NCBI GenBank assembly: GCA_017513625.1
Contig: JAFXEW010000032.1
Coordinates: 1-55,352, forward strand
DNA from: Lachnospiraceae bacterium
Lineage (GTDB): Bacteria > Bacillota > Clostridia > Lachnospirales > Lachnospiraceae
Direction of reading: 5' to 3'
DNA length: 55,352 nt
Part shown: piece after piece, positions 1 through 7,213 of the stretch
How the letters are laid out: each line of letters starts with the position of its first letter
How positions within the stretch are numbered: position 1 is the stretch's first letter
Program-made: the position numbers and the translations under genes
The notes under the pieces: generated by a model
Told to the model about the DNA's origin: nothing
What the model saw: only the letters and a program-made list of their open reading frames with translations
Databases searched by the model: none

Positions 1-30
1 AATGCGAAGCATTCTATCAGAAAAAACATA

Positions 31-69
31 GAATATCTTGGGCAACGTACTTTGTTGCCCTAGATATTC
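31..69 (-). terminator. Hairpin after rpsB (terminator or attenuator)
   Basis: A near-perfect inverted repeat with about 16-bp arms (GAATATCT.GGGCAAC and its complement) and a 7-base loop starts 7 bases past the rpsB stop codon. T-rich stretches flank it on both strands, so it could work in either direction. In most Firmicutes tsf follows rpsB; its position beyond base 1 is an inference. If so, this hairpin would be a partial terminator between S2 and EF-Ts. Confidence 0.75.
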
Positions 70-76
70 TTTTTTC

Positions 77-829
77 CTATTCGGCGTCTGCTACTTCTTC
101 GATGTCTTCTGCTTCTACAGTTACATCTTCTTCAGTGTAAACTGCTTCACCCTGGTTTGCTTCGATAACAGCGTCTGCCATCTTTGCAACGATTAACTTA
201 ACTGCTCTGATAGCATCATCATTACCGGGGATGATGTAATCTAATTCTTCAGGATCACAGTTGGTATCGCCGATACCGATTAAAGTAATACCCAGTGAGT
301 GTGCTTCCTGTACACAAATTCTTTCCTTCTTGGGATCTACTACGAAAATAGCATCGGGAATTCTGGTCATATTCTTGATACCGCCAAGGTTCTTCTCCAG
401 CTTCTCCCACTCTTTCTTTAACTCGATAACTTCCTTCTTAGGCAGTACGTCAAAAGTACCGTCCTCAGACATGGTCTCAATTGCATGTAATCTGTCGATA
501 CGGGACTGGATGGTCTTGAAGTTGGTAAGCATACCACCCAACCATCTTTCATTTACATAGTACATACCGCAACGCTCAGCCTCAGTCTTAACTGCATCCT
601 GTGCCTGCTTCTTGGTACCAACGAACAGAATGGTACCGCCCTGTGCAGCGATTTCGGAAATTGCTTTGTAAGCTTCGTCTACCTTGCCTACAGACTTCTG
701 TAAATCGATGATGTGGATACCGTTTCTCTCGGTGAAGATGTAAGGAGCCATCTTAGGGTTCCATCTTCTGGTCTGATGTCCAAAATGAACACCTGCTTCA
801 AGTAACTGTTTCATAGAAATAACGCTCAT
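77..829 (-). CDS. rpsB: 30S ribosomal protein S2
   Basis: Ribosomal protein S2 of the small subunit, which binds near the 3' domain of 16S rRNA and is needed to recruit S1 and S21-type proteins in bacteria that have them. The 250-residue product has the full S2 pattern: [20 protein letters not shown] near the N-terminus (residues 6-25), GTKKQAQ at 71-77, [12 protein letters not shown] at 93-104, and an acidic C-terminal tail typical of clostridial S2. The start is an ATG preceded by GGAGG. It has its own promoter and an about 155-base leader, and lies just downstream of the fla/che cluster, as in B. subtilis where rpsB follows sigD-swrB. The identification is secure. Confidence 0.98.
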   Translation of the reverse strand: MSVISMKQLLEAGVHFGHQTRRWNPKMAPYIFTERNGIHIIDLQKSVGKVDEAYKAISEIAAQGGTILFVGTKKQAQDAVKTEAERCGMYYVNERWLGGMLTNFKTIQSRIDRLHAIETMSEDGTFDVLPKKEVIELKKEWEKLEKNLGGIKNMTRIPDAIFVVDPKKERICVQEAHSLGITLIGIGDTNCDPEELDYIIPGNDDAIRAVKLIVAKMADAVIEANQGEAVYTEEDVTVEAEDIEEVADAE

Positions 830-985
830 TTTTTTACCTCCGTTTGGTTAAAATCTTCCGCTCTCCCTTGCCGCAGGATAATCCTCCGGTGCCGGACCCG
901 CGTTAAGAATCCGGTTTCTCTGACAGCAATCCTGCTCTTACAGAACACCACTGCCAAATCGGGATGCGTGTTTTTTAGTCACAAC
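830..985 (-). promoter_or_regulatory. Long untranslated leader of rpsB
   Basis: About 155 bases separate the predicted transcription start from the rpsB ATG, with no ORF having a ribosome binding site. The RNA can form a long-range stem (TGGCAG with CTGTCA, containing G-U pairs) and a small AGGATTATCCT hairpin near the start codon. Leaders of this kind often mediate feedback by the encoded ribosomal protein. That role is inferred here; no named riboswitch or T-box core was seen. Confidence 0.35.
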
Positions 986-991
986 GTGAAA

Positions 992-1020
992 ATTATAACA
1001 TAAGAAAACCCCTGTTGCAA
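992..1020 (-). promoter_or_regulatory. rpsB promoter
   Basis: On the minus strand there is TTGCAA (1015-1020), a 17-base spacer, and a perfect TATAAT (992-997). Transcription would start near 985 and give a leader of about 155 bases. The -35 box lies inside the loop of the terminator hairpin of the preceding gene (1005-1028). Confidence 0.75.
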
Positions 1021-1028
1021 GGGGTTTT
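1005..1028 (-). terminator. Terminator-like hairpin at the end of the fla/che cluster
   Basis: AAAACCCC and GGGGTTTT form an 8-bp stem around an 8-base loop. It lies downstream of the last gene of the flagellar cluster (stop at 1065) and upstream of the rpsB coding start. The minus-strand T run is short (four), so termination may be partial and some read-through into rpsB is likely. Confidence 0.6.
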
Positions 1029-1064
1029 TCGTTAATTTACGTAAGTATCTTCCGTATATCGTAT

Positions 1065-1622
1065 CTATTTACTTCTTGATATTATCTTGGCAATTTCTTC
1101 GTAGGTGCTTCCGGGATAAATCTGAAAGTTTCCCACACTGATGCGCTTATCATAACCGTTTCCGCACAAATATGCATCAAAGGCTTTTGCGCTATCCACC
1201 AGCCCTGCTTCTGCCAAATCCCTGCTTACACTGACGGAACTGTCCCCCCGTACGATGGTAATGGTAACCGGCGCTGTAGTCTCTTCACCTGCAGTGGATA
1301 TACTTTCACTGCCTGTCTCTTCCTGCCCGGCAGATGTGTCTGCCTCTTCTGTTTCTTCCTCTCCGGAAGTCACGCTTTCGTCACCCGTTACTTTTGAATC
1401 AGAAGTGCTCACATCGTCAGACTCTTCTTCCTCTTCCGATACAGTAGCTTCCTCTGTCCGCACTTCGGATAAAGTCATATTGGTTTTATCCACCATCCCA
1501 AGTTCCAAAGCTCTTTCACGAATCTGTACATCAGTCATCTCAGGTTTCCCGGTAAGTCCAAGAATCAATGCCGTCACCAGAATTCCCATGCCCAGGCCTC
1601 TTAAATAATATTTTAACATCAT
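1065..1622 (-). CDS. Membrane protein with a YceG/MltG-like C-terminal module, lacking the catalytic domain
   Basis: The 185-residue protein has one N-terminal membrane segment (about residues 8-24), a charged helix (MTDVQIRERALELGM, about 29-43), a very acidic Ser/Thr/Glu-rich linker (about 50-115), and a C-terminal module from about 117 onward. The module resembles the LysM-like start of MltG/YceG endolytic transglycosylases (TITIVRGDSSVSVSRDLAEA, then GNFQIYPGSTYEEIAKIIS). The MltG catalytic half is absent, so it should bind rather than cut glycan. It is the last gene of the fla/che cluster, 45 bases after the DUF6115 gene. A role in placing or anchoring flagella at the wall is speculation. 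Automated pipelines would probably name it MltG, which overstates what is present. Confidence 0.7.
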   Translation of the reverse strand: MMLKYYLRGLGMGILVTALILGLTGKPEMTDVQIRERALELGMVDKTNMTLSEVRTEEATVSEEEEESDDVSTSDSKVTGDESVTSGEEETEEADTSAGQEETGSESISTAGEETTAPVTITIVRGDSSVSVSRDLAEAGLVDSAKAFDAYLCGNGYDKRISVGNFQIYPGSTYEEIAKIISRSK

Positions 1623-1667
1623 TTTATTTCCTAATACCCATCCTTTTCCCTATTCCGGTATGTCACT

Positions 1668-2390
1668 TTATATGTTTTTAAACAAATCAATGACCAGCTT
1701 TACTTCTCCGACCCCGAGTCCCAACTCTCTGGCAATGTCCACCTTGTCCATACCCCGGGCATGAAGTTCCAGAATACGTTCGTTTGAATTTAATACCGAT
1801 TCTTTTGCAGGCTCTTCCACGTGATTATCGATTCCTTCCGCAGGCTTATCCTCCGTTTGCTTCTCTGCATAAGCCTCGTCAACGGTTACGGTATCGGGAG
1901 TCAATATCCTGAAAGGAGTAACCGTCTCCTCTGTTTCTTTTTGTGTCTCAACCGCTTCTTTTGCGGCACGGCCGGCTTTCTTTACGGATTTATTTACCTC
2001 ACGTACCTTTTCATCAGCCTCTTTTACCGTGTTTTTCAGATACTGCTGCTTATCATTAAGCATATCATATAAAAACAGCACCTCATTGTGATTTCGGTTA
2101 ATTTCCTGCAGAACCGTATCTGAGTACTCATTAACTGCCATGATCTTTTCATTGGACAAACGTTCCAGAGAACGCTCTGTTTTTTCCAGTGCATAGGTAA
2201 CAGTCTCATCCACCATATCACTGACCTGCAACTTTGCATCCTGCATCTCCTCAGATACAAGTGCCTTTATCTCCTCACGGGCTATTTTTTCCGTTCCCGC
2301 ACCTTTATCTTCCTGCTTTGCAGGGAGCACATATCCCAATATAAGTATTATGGCTCCTGCAATCAGCAGAATAATCTCTAATGCACCCAT
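1668..2390 (-). CDS. DUF6115-type single-pass membrane protein, possible SwrB counterpart
   Basis: The 240-residue protein has an N-terminal membrane segment (about residues 4-23, no cleavable signal), a long coiled-coil region (about 30-165) rich in Lys and Glu, a Pro/Thr/Glu linker, and a C-terminal helix-turn-helix-like segment (about 203-240: NERILELHARGMDKVDIARE, then LGLGVGEVKLVIDL). This C-terminal pattern is typical of the family I know as DUF6115. In B. subtilis the gene at the same place, between sigD and rpsB, is swrB, whose product is a single-pass membrane protein that promotes flagellar basal body maturation. Equivalence to SwrB is inferred from position and architecture only. 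Confidence 0.7.
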   Translation of the reverse strand: MGALEIILLIAGAIILILGYVLPAKQEDKGAGTEKIAREEIKALVSEEMQDAKLQVSDMVDETVTYALEKTERSLERLSNEKIMAVNEYSDTVLQEINRNHNEVLFLYDMLNDKQQYLKNTVKEADEKVREVNKSVKKAGRAAKEAVETQKETEETVTPFRILTPDTVTVDEAYAEKQTEDKPAEGIDNHVEEPAKESVLNSNERILELHARGMDKVDIARELGLGVGEVKLVIDLFKNI

Positions 2391-2411
2391 TATGCCTTAA
2401 CCTTTCGCATG

Positions 2412-2717
2412 TTAAACTTTCATATCAAAACTACTGCGTCCTTTTACCACAACCTTATCCTCGTTCTGCTTACGACGCCGTCTTCCGCCGTCTCCGGCAT
2501 ATTCATTTTTACCCTTTTCCTTGGCATCAAATTTTTCGGAATGCCACTGGGTATTATCCCCGCTACGCACCTCTTTGGTTCGTTGCTCTACCTCCTTCTG
2601 CATCTGCTGCCCCAGATTACTTTGGTCAATCATCCCTTTGTTGTCTGCATTCTGCTTCAGCATGGTAAGGTCCTGGGATCTGGATATGGTTGTCAATTCA
2701 ATGGAACCCCAAGCCAT
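2412..2717 (-). CDS. Small hydrophilic protein of clostridial flagellar clusters, function unknown
   Basis: A 101-residue soluble protein with no membrane segment or cysteine. Residues 1-50 are likely helical and Gln-rich; the second half has a charged conserved-looking core (KFDAKEKGK at 62-70, then NEYAGDGGRRRRK at 71-83) and ends VVVKGRSSFDMKV. I recall similar short proteins next to fliA and fapA in other clostridial flagellar clusters, but none with a known function. It sits between fapA (18 bases upstream) and the DUF6115 gene (21 bases downstream), so it is co-transcribed with them. The arginine patch could bind nucleic acid or acidic lipid, which is speculation. Confidence 0.7.
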   Translation of the reverse strand: MAWGSIELTTISRSQDLTMLKQNADNKGMIDQSNLGQQMQKEVEQRTKEVRSGDNTQWHSEKFDAKEKGKNEYAGDGGRRRRKQNEDKVVVKGRSSFDMKV

Positions 2718-2735
2718 ACTTCCACCGCCTTTCCG

Positions 2736-4340
2736 TTACATCGGCACACTCTTTACTTCACCGCCGATACGTTCAAATTTACAATAATGATGCTCCGACT
2801 TTAATATCGTAGACACATCACCGATGATGATGGTTGTACCGGGATATACGATATCTTGTACCACCACTTCTGCTTTTCTTTGTATCTCTATCTGTTCCTG
2901 TAATGCATTGGCATGTTCGTTCTTTTCAGCCAATTCCTTTTTCTTCATCTCCAAAAGCTGTGCAGCACTCTTAATATACTTTATCTGTTCTTCCGTAAAA
3001 CGTGCACCCTTTGCTTTTTTCTCCATAAAGTTTGCAATAACAGGTTGTGTATTCTTGATAATCTTGACGATTTCGGTCATATCTTTCTGCAGATTAATAT
3101 ATTCATTCTTTACATCCTGGTCCACGCCTACTTCCACAATGGTAGATGTTCCCATGGCAGCACCAAGTGTCTTTACTTTAATACAGTTACCGGCCTGTAC
3201 ATGGCCTCCTGTAATAAATCCCTTTCTGCCGTTAACCTCCAGCTCCACACCTGCGGAAACCTGACTGTGCAAAATCGCTTCGGTACGCACATAACCGCCG
3301 GCTTTAACATTTGCATTTTCAATAAATTTAGCAACGATATCACCACCGGCCTCCAAGGTTCCTTTGGTCATACCATTCATGCCGCGGGCTATGATTATAT
3401 TGCCACCGGCTTTAATATGGGCGCCTTCCACCACACCGTTAATAATTACATTACCCAGGGCGTTAATAATGAAATTCGACGCAACATTGCCGTTTACCTG
3501 AACACTTCCTTCAAAATCAATATTACCGGTAGACATATCCACATTTTCTACTTCATAAACATTGGACACAAATACTTTATCATCCACCAGCATTACATGT
3601 CCGTCTACCTTAGAGGTAATCAAAAGCTTATCCTCGGACAATTCAATATAATTGGCAAACTTTAATACAGCCCTTTTCACATCACGGGGTTTAATATGGG
3701 CACCGTTAACATTGATTCCGGGTTCACCCACATCTTCCGGAATGATTCTGGCCAGAACATCCCCCTTTCGGCAATGATTTATCATATTCAGGTTAAAGAA
3801 ATCCACACTGCCGTCTTCACGTTCCGTAGGTTGTATATGTAAATCCGTATTAAAATAATATACTATTTCAGCATCCCTGCCGTGTCTGGGCGGCTTACCT
3901 TGTGCTACAGGCAAATCGGTACAATAAACTCCTACAGATCGAAAATGCGCCTGAAGTATCTGCATTTGTATTCCGTAAACAATATTAGCGCTTGCTAAAT
4001 CCCTGACAAATTCTTCCATGGGCATACGGCTACCATTCTCAGACGGCGGATAAAAACGGGCGGTTACAAGCATACTATCTTCACTGGTTCTTAAAATATA
4101 TTTTTCATGCACTACAGGGCATTCACCGATTCCCAGCATGATAACATCCTGCCCCGGCTGCATCATCAGCTTTTTCACACTAACTGCATCATATACTATC
4201 CCTGCATGATCCAAATACAGCAATATATCCTCCAGCGTAACCTCTTTGCCGCCGGCCTCTGCATCATATATCTTCAATCCAAATCCACCGGGTATTTTTA
4301 CTAACTGAAAATATCCGTTTTTCATAACTATCTGCCCCAT
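2736..4340 (-). CDS. fapA: FapA family protein (DUF342)
   Basis: A 534-residue DUF342/FapA protein, about the usual length. The middle (about residues 230-400) is a right-handed beta-helix-like run with repeated hydrophobic-Gly-Asn units such as GNVIINGVVEGAHIKAGGNI; the C-terminal third is a long charged coiled coil. In Vibrio, FapA-type proteins affect polar flagellar assembly and c-di-GMP-linked regulation; the clostridial role is not settled. It starts 11 bases after the fliA stop, so the two are translationally linked. An alternative start 15 bases later (4325) gives MKNGYFQL and has a slightly better-spaced GGGG; either is possible. Confidence 0.85.
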   Translation of the reverse strand: MGQIVMKNGYFQLVKIPGGFGLKIYDAEAGGKEVTLEDILLYLDHAGIVYDAVSVKKLMMQPGQDVIMLGIGECPVVHEKYILRTSEDSMLVTARFYPPSENGSRMPMEEFVRDLASANIVYGIQMQILQAHFRSVGVYCTDLPVAQGKPPRHGRDAEIVYYFNTDLHIQPTEREDGSVDFFNLNMINHCRKGDVLARIIPEDVGEPGINVNGAHIKPRDVKRAVLKFANYIELSEDKLLITSKVDGHVMLVDDKVFVSNVYEVENVDMSTGNIDFEGSVQVNGNVASNFIINALGNVIINGVVEGAHIKAGGNIIIARGMNGMTKGTLEAGGDIVAKFIENANVKAGGYVRTEAILHSQVSAGVELEVNGRKGFITGGHVQAGNCIKVKTLGAAMGTSTIVEVGVDQDVKNEYINLQKDMTEIVKIIKNTQPVIANFMEKKAKGARFTEEQIKYIKSAAQLLEMKKKELAEKNEHANALQEQIEIQRKAEVVVQDIVYPGTTIIIGDVSTILKSEHHYCKFERIGGEVKSVPM

Positions 4341-4351
4341 TTCCGGATTTC

Positions 4352-5122
4352 TTAAACTGCAAGAATTCCCATATACTTACCCATTTTATCCTTCATTTTC
4401 TGAAGCGCCCTTGTATGAAGCTGCGATATTCTGGACTCGGAAACTTCCAGAATATTGCTGATTTCCTTCAGTGTCAATTCTTCGTAATAGTAAAGTGTGA
4501 TGACCTTTTGCTCCTTCTCCGTCAAAAGTTCAAGTGCCTCTCCAAGCACCTTGGTCAACTCCTGTTTCTCGTAGCTTTCTTCCGGACTGTCAAACCGTGC
4601 TGTGGTCTGTCTGCTGTAGTCCTGGGAAATATCACTTCCCTGGTCCATAAATTCATTCAGGGATACCACGCCGGTAATCTTCATCTGGGACTGCCAATCC
4701 AGATATTCATCATCAGTAATTCCTAACTTCTCTGCAATTTCTTCATCCGTAGCCATACGCCCTGTAGTCTGCTCTATTTCGCGGATAACAGTATCGATTT
4801 TTTTCTGCTTTTGGCGGATTGTTCTGGGAATCCAGTCCATCTTACGTATCTGGTCCAGTATAGCACCTCTGATACGGAGACTTGCATAAGTTTCAAATTT
4901 AACTTCTTTCATGTAGTCAAACTTGTCAATTGCATCTATCAGTCCGAAAATACCGTAGCTGACTAAGTCCTCATACTCTACATTATAGCCCAGATACATA
5001 CTGAGTCTGCCTGCCACTACCTTAACAAGCGGTGCATATTCCAGAATTATTTTTTCACGTAATTCTGCTGTTTTGCTTTTAGCGTAATCTTCCAGCAACT
5101 TCTTCTTTCCGTTTTCATCCAT
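4352..5122 (-). CDS. fliA: Flagellar RNA polymerase sigma factor (sigma-28 / SigD)
   Basis: Sigma-28 directs RNA polymerase to late flagellar and chemotaxis genes such as flagellin. The 256-residue protein has region 2 with YEDLVSYGIFGLIDAIDKFD (about residues 50-69), a region 2.4-3 linker with MDWIPRTIRQKQ, and a region 4 helix-turn-helix (LTLKEISNILEVSESRISQL, about 215-234). Length and motif order match FliA/SigD, not sporulation sigma factors. Placement near the 3' end of the fla/che cluster matches B. subtilis, where distance from the promoter makes SigD level noisy and splits the population into motile and non-motile cells. No anti-sigma FlgM is present here. Confidence 0.95.
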   Translation of the reverse strand: MDENGKKKLLEDYAKSKTAELREKIILEYAPLVKVVAGRLSMYLGYNVEYEDLVSYGIFGLIDAIDKFDYMKEVKFETYASLRIRGAILDQIRKMDWIPRTIRQKQKKIDTVIREIEQTTGRMATDEEIAEKLGITDDEYLDWQSQMKITGVVSLNEFMDQGSDISQDYSRQTTARFDSPEESYEKQELTKVLGEALELLTEKEQKVITLYYYEELTLKEISNILEVSESRISQLHTRALQKMKDKMGKYMGILAV

Positions 5123-5158
5123 GGAACCTCTGCACCTCCTTTGTAAAAATTATTTGTT

Positions 5159-5440
5159 TTATGCCTGCTCCGGTTCGGCATTTTCTTTTTCTGCTTCTTC
5201 CAGCGCCTGCTTTGCCTTTTCTTCCTTTGCAAGTCTCTCTGCTTCCTGGGCCTTGCGGTTCTGCTTTTCAAAATGATTCAGGCACCATTTGAGCCAGAAA
5301 CCCAGACAGCCGAAAATGATCAGCGTAATAAGCAGACGCACCAGCATCTCAAACAACGGATACCGGTAAATAACCATAATCACACTTACAACTGTTCCCG
5401 CTATCAGCATAAAGAACAGGGGAAGATTATTTCTCTGCAT
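5159..5440 (-). CDS. Small two-helix membrane protein between cheD and fliA, function unknown
   Basis: A 93-residue protein with two predicted membrane segments (about residues 6-25 and 32-52) and a highly charged cytoplasmic tail (about 53-93) rich in Ala, Lys and Glu that looks like one helix. The ATG has GAGGA 7 bases upstream. It lies 15 bases after cheD and 36 bases before fliA, inside the operon. I do not recognise a family. Position suggests a motility accessory protein, but nothing in the sequence shows what it does. Confidence 0.65.
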   Translation of the reverse strand: MQRNNLPLFFMLIAGTVVSVIMVIYRYPLFEMLVRLLITLIIFGCLGFWLKWCLNHFEKQNRKAQEAERLAKEEKAKQALEEAEKENAEPEQA

Positions 5441-5455
5441 ATCTTGTCCTCAACT

Positions 5456-5944
5456 TTATATAATTAATATAGTCTTTCCTACCGCTTTTATATGGAACTC
5501 ACCGGTTTCAGGAAAAAAAGTAACGGTACGGCCATAGTTCTTACCCGTATCCTCAGCCAGTAAAGGAATGTTTAGCTTAACCAATGTCTGCTTACTGGCC
5601 TGTATATTTCTTTCTCCTACCTGCATGGTATCGGATGTTCCTGCAAATTTAAACATAGTAGCACCACCGGCTATTTTGGCTACCATTCTGTCTCTTTTGG
5701 CTCCGCGCTTTTCCATCTGTTTCACCAGTTCCGGTATTCCGGTGTCTGCAAACTTCGCAATATTCTGTTGTGCATTCCGTATTGCCGTACTATCCGGTAG
5801 CATAATATGCGCCAGGCCTCCTACCTTACTGATTGGATCTCTTATGGCTATACCTACACAAGACCCAAGTCCTAAGGTAATCACCCCGTCCGGTGCGACG
5901 CAGGTTTTCAAATCTGCCATCCCTACTTTTATAATCTCGCCCAT
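5456..5944 (-). CDS. cheD: Chemoreceptor glutamine deamidase CheD
   Basis: CheD deamidates glutamines on chemoreceptors and binds CheC, linking adaptation to the CheY-P level. The 162-residue protein has the catalytic Cys29 in LGLGSCVGIAI and His46 in GGLAHIMLP, the expected Cys-His pair of the fold. Length is normal. It follows cheC by 33 bases, the same order as in B. subtilis, so the CheC-CheD pair is probably made together. Confidence 0.96.
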   Translation of the reverse strand: MGEIIKVGMADLKTCVAPDGVITLGLGSCVGIAIRDPISKVGGLAHIMLPDSTAIRNAQQNIAKFADTGIPELVKQMEKRGAKRDRMVAKIAGGATMFKFAGTSDTMQVGERNIQASKQTLVKLNIPLLAEDTGKNYGRTVTFFPETGEFHIKAVGKTILII

Positions 5945-5977
5945 TGACGTACCTTCCTATTTTCAGAATTAATAAGC

Positions 5978-6592
5978 TTATATCACAATCCCCAGTGACG
6001 CTAATATTTTAGCATATGAGTCCAAATCGGGAATCAGTATGAAGTAACCGTCAATAGCCACTTCATCATAAAACTGAGACTGAATTAACAATATCTTATC
6101 TCCCATAATACCAAAATACGCTGCCGGAACACTTAAAATAGCTCCTGCCATATCAATGGTCACCTCAGGAGGCGTGGGATAAATGGTCATATTAGTAAGG
6201 GAAGACAAGGAATTCAAGTATGCTCCGGTAATAATATTCCCTACTTCCTGCATAGCCGACCTCTCCATTTCACCAAAGTCTTTGCCCGCCATACCCATCA
6301 TAATTTTATCCAGAAGATGCTGTGCACTTTCTTTTTCTACCAAAAACATCATGCTTCCGGTAATATCGCCTTCTACTCCCAGATACACCGCTACCATTAT
6401 CTGTTCTTCGCCGCCCATCAAAGCACCTACCTCTTCAATGTCCAGCAATTTAACCTGCGGCACCTTCATATCCACCTTACATTGCAACATCTGTGATAAT
6501 GCAGTCATGGCATTACCTGCACCGATGTTGCCGATTTCTTTTAAAACATCATAATACACTTCAGAAACCTGCTCTAAACTAAGATTGCCCAT
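5978..6592 (-). CDS. cheC: CheY-P phosphatase CheC
   Basis: CheC removes phosphate from CheY-P and is stimulated by CheD. The product (204 residues from the chosen start) has both phosphatase signatures of the family: a first D/S-x3-E-x2-N motif in YDVLKEIGNIGAGNA, with Pro about 22 residues further on, and a second in RSAMQEVGNIITGA. Having both active sites is typical of CheC, unlike CheX. I chose the ATG at 6592 because GGAG lies 6 bases before it; an upstream TTG at 6604 overlaps that ribosome binding site. It lies between cheW and cheD. Confidence 0.95.
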   Translation of the reverse strand: MGNLSLEQVSEVYYDVLKEIGNIGAGNAMTALSQMLQCKVDMKVPQVKLLDIEEVGALMGGEEQIMVAVYLGVEGDITGSMMFLVEKESAQHLLDKIMMGMAGKDFGEMERSAMQEVGNIITGAYLNSLSSLTNMTIYPTPPEVTIDMAGAILSVPAAYFGIMGDKILLIQSQFYDEVAIDGYFILIPDLDSYAKILASLGIVI

Positions 6593-6673
6593 ATTTTTCT
6601 CCAATCTGCATATATACTATGTAGAAAATAACTGCTGCGGTTCCGCTGCGGGTCCATCTTCTATCCGGACTTG

Positions 6674-6701
6674 TAGCCTGCCCGCAAAACCGGGCAGGCT
6701 A
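6674..6701 (-). other. Perfect hairpin between cheW and cheC
   Basis: A perfect 11-bp inverted repeat (TAGCCTGCCCG with its complement, 6-base loop) starts 11 bases past the cheW stop codon in a 119-base gap. No T run follows on the minus strand, so it is more likely an mRNA-stabilising or processing structure, or a pause site, than a terminator. Confidence 0.6.
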
Positions 6702-6711
6702 ACATTTTCAC

Positions 6712-7197
6712 TTATTCGGTATCTTCCAATGTAATAGTATTTAAATCAAGCAAGGAAATCAATTCTTCGCCATGTTTACCTACCGCATTGATGTAACTTA
6801 CTTTACCATTTCTGTTATGAGCCAGTTTTTCAATGGATTCTTCGGGAAGGGCAATTACTTCCTTCACCTCATCCACTATGATCCCCACATTACCTTCCTG
6901 CTCAAGTTTCAGAATAATAATACGGGTGGCTTTGGTTATTACATCCTCTTCCAAACCCATTTTTAGACGCAGACTCATTACAGGGACCACTTCACCACGT
7001 AAGTTAATTACACCCTTCAGATATGCAGGCACCTTGGGTACACGGGTCACTCTCTGCATTCTCACAATATTATCAATATATTTAATATCTATACCAAACT
7101 GTTCCTCACCCATGTTGATGACTATGTACTGGGTTAAATTCAGAAGGTCGGATTTCTCACTGCTTACAATTTGATTATTTACCATTAACTGATCCAT
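6712..7197 (-). CDS. cheW: Chemotaxis coupling protein CheW
   Basis: CheW links chemoreceptors to the CheA kinase in the membrane array. The 161-residue protein is one CheW domain, with the core pattern around RVTRVPKVPAYLKGVINLRG (residues about 49-68) followed by GEVVPVMSL. It has a normal length and no receiver domain, so it is not CheV. The ATG is preceded by GGAGTGGAG. It starts 17 bases after cheA. Confidence 0.96.
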   Translation of the reverse strand: MDQLMVNNQIVSSEKSDLLNLTQYIVINMGEEQFGIDIKYIDNIVRMQRVTRVPKVPAYLKGVINLRGEVVPVMSLRLKMGLEEDVITKATRIIILKLEQEGNVGIIVDEVKEVIALPEESIEKLAHNRNGKVSYINAVGKHGEELISLLDLNTITLEDTE

Positions 7198-7213
7198 AAA
7201 TCTCCACTCCTTC

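Noticed and set aside
830-985. T-box or known riboswitch in front of rpsB
   Set aside because: No T-box core sequence, no terminator-antiterminator pair and no recognisable metabolite aptamer was seen.
2913-3665. 250-codon plus-strand ORF opposite fapA
   Set aside because: Shadow of the fapA beta-helix repeats; composition is odd (His, Asn and aromatic-rich) and no start signal is present.
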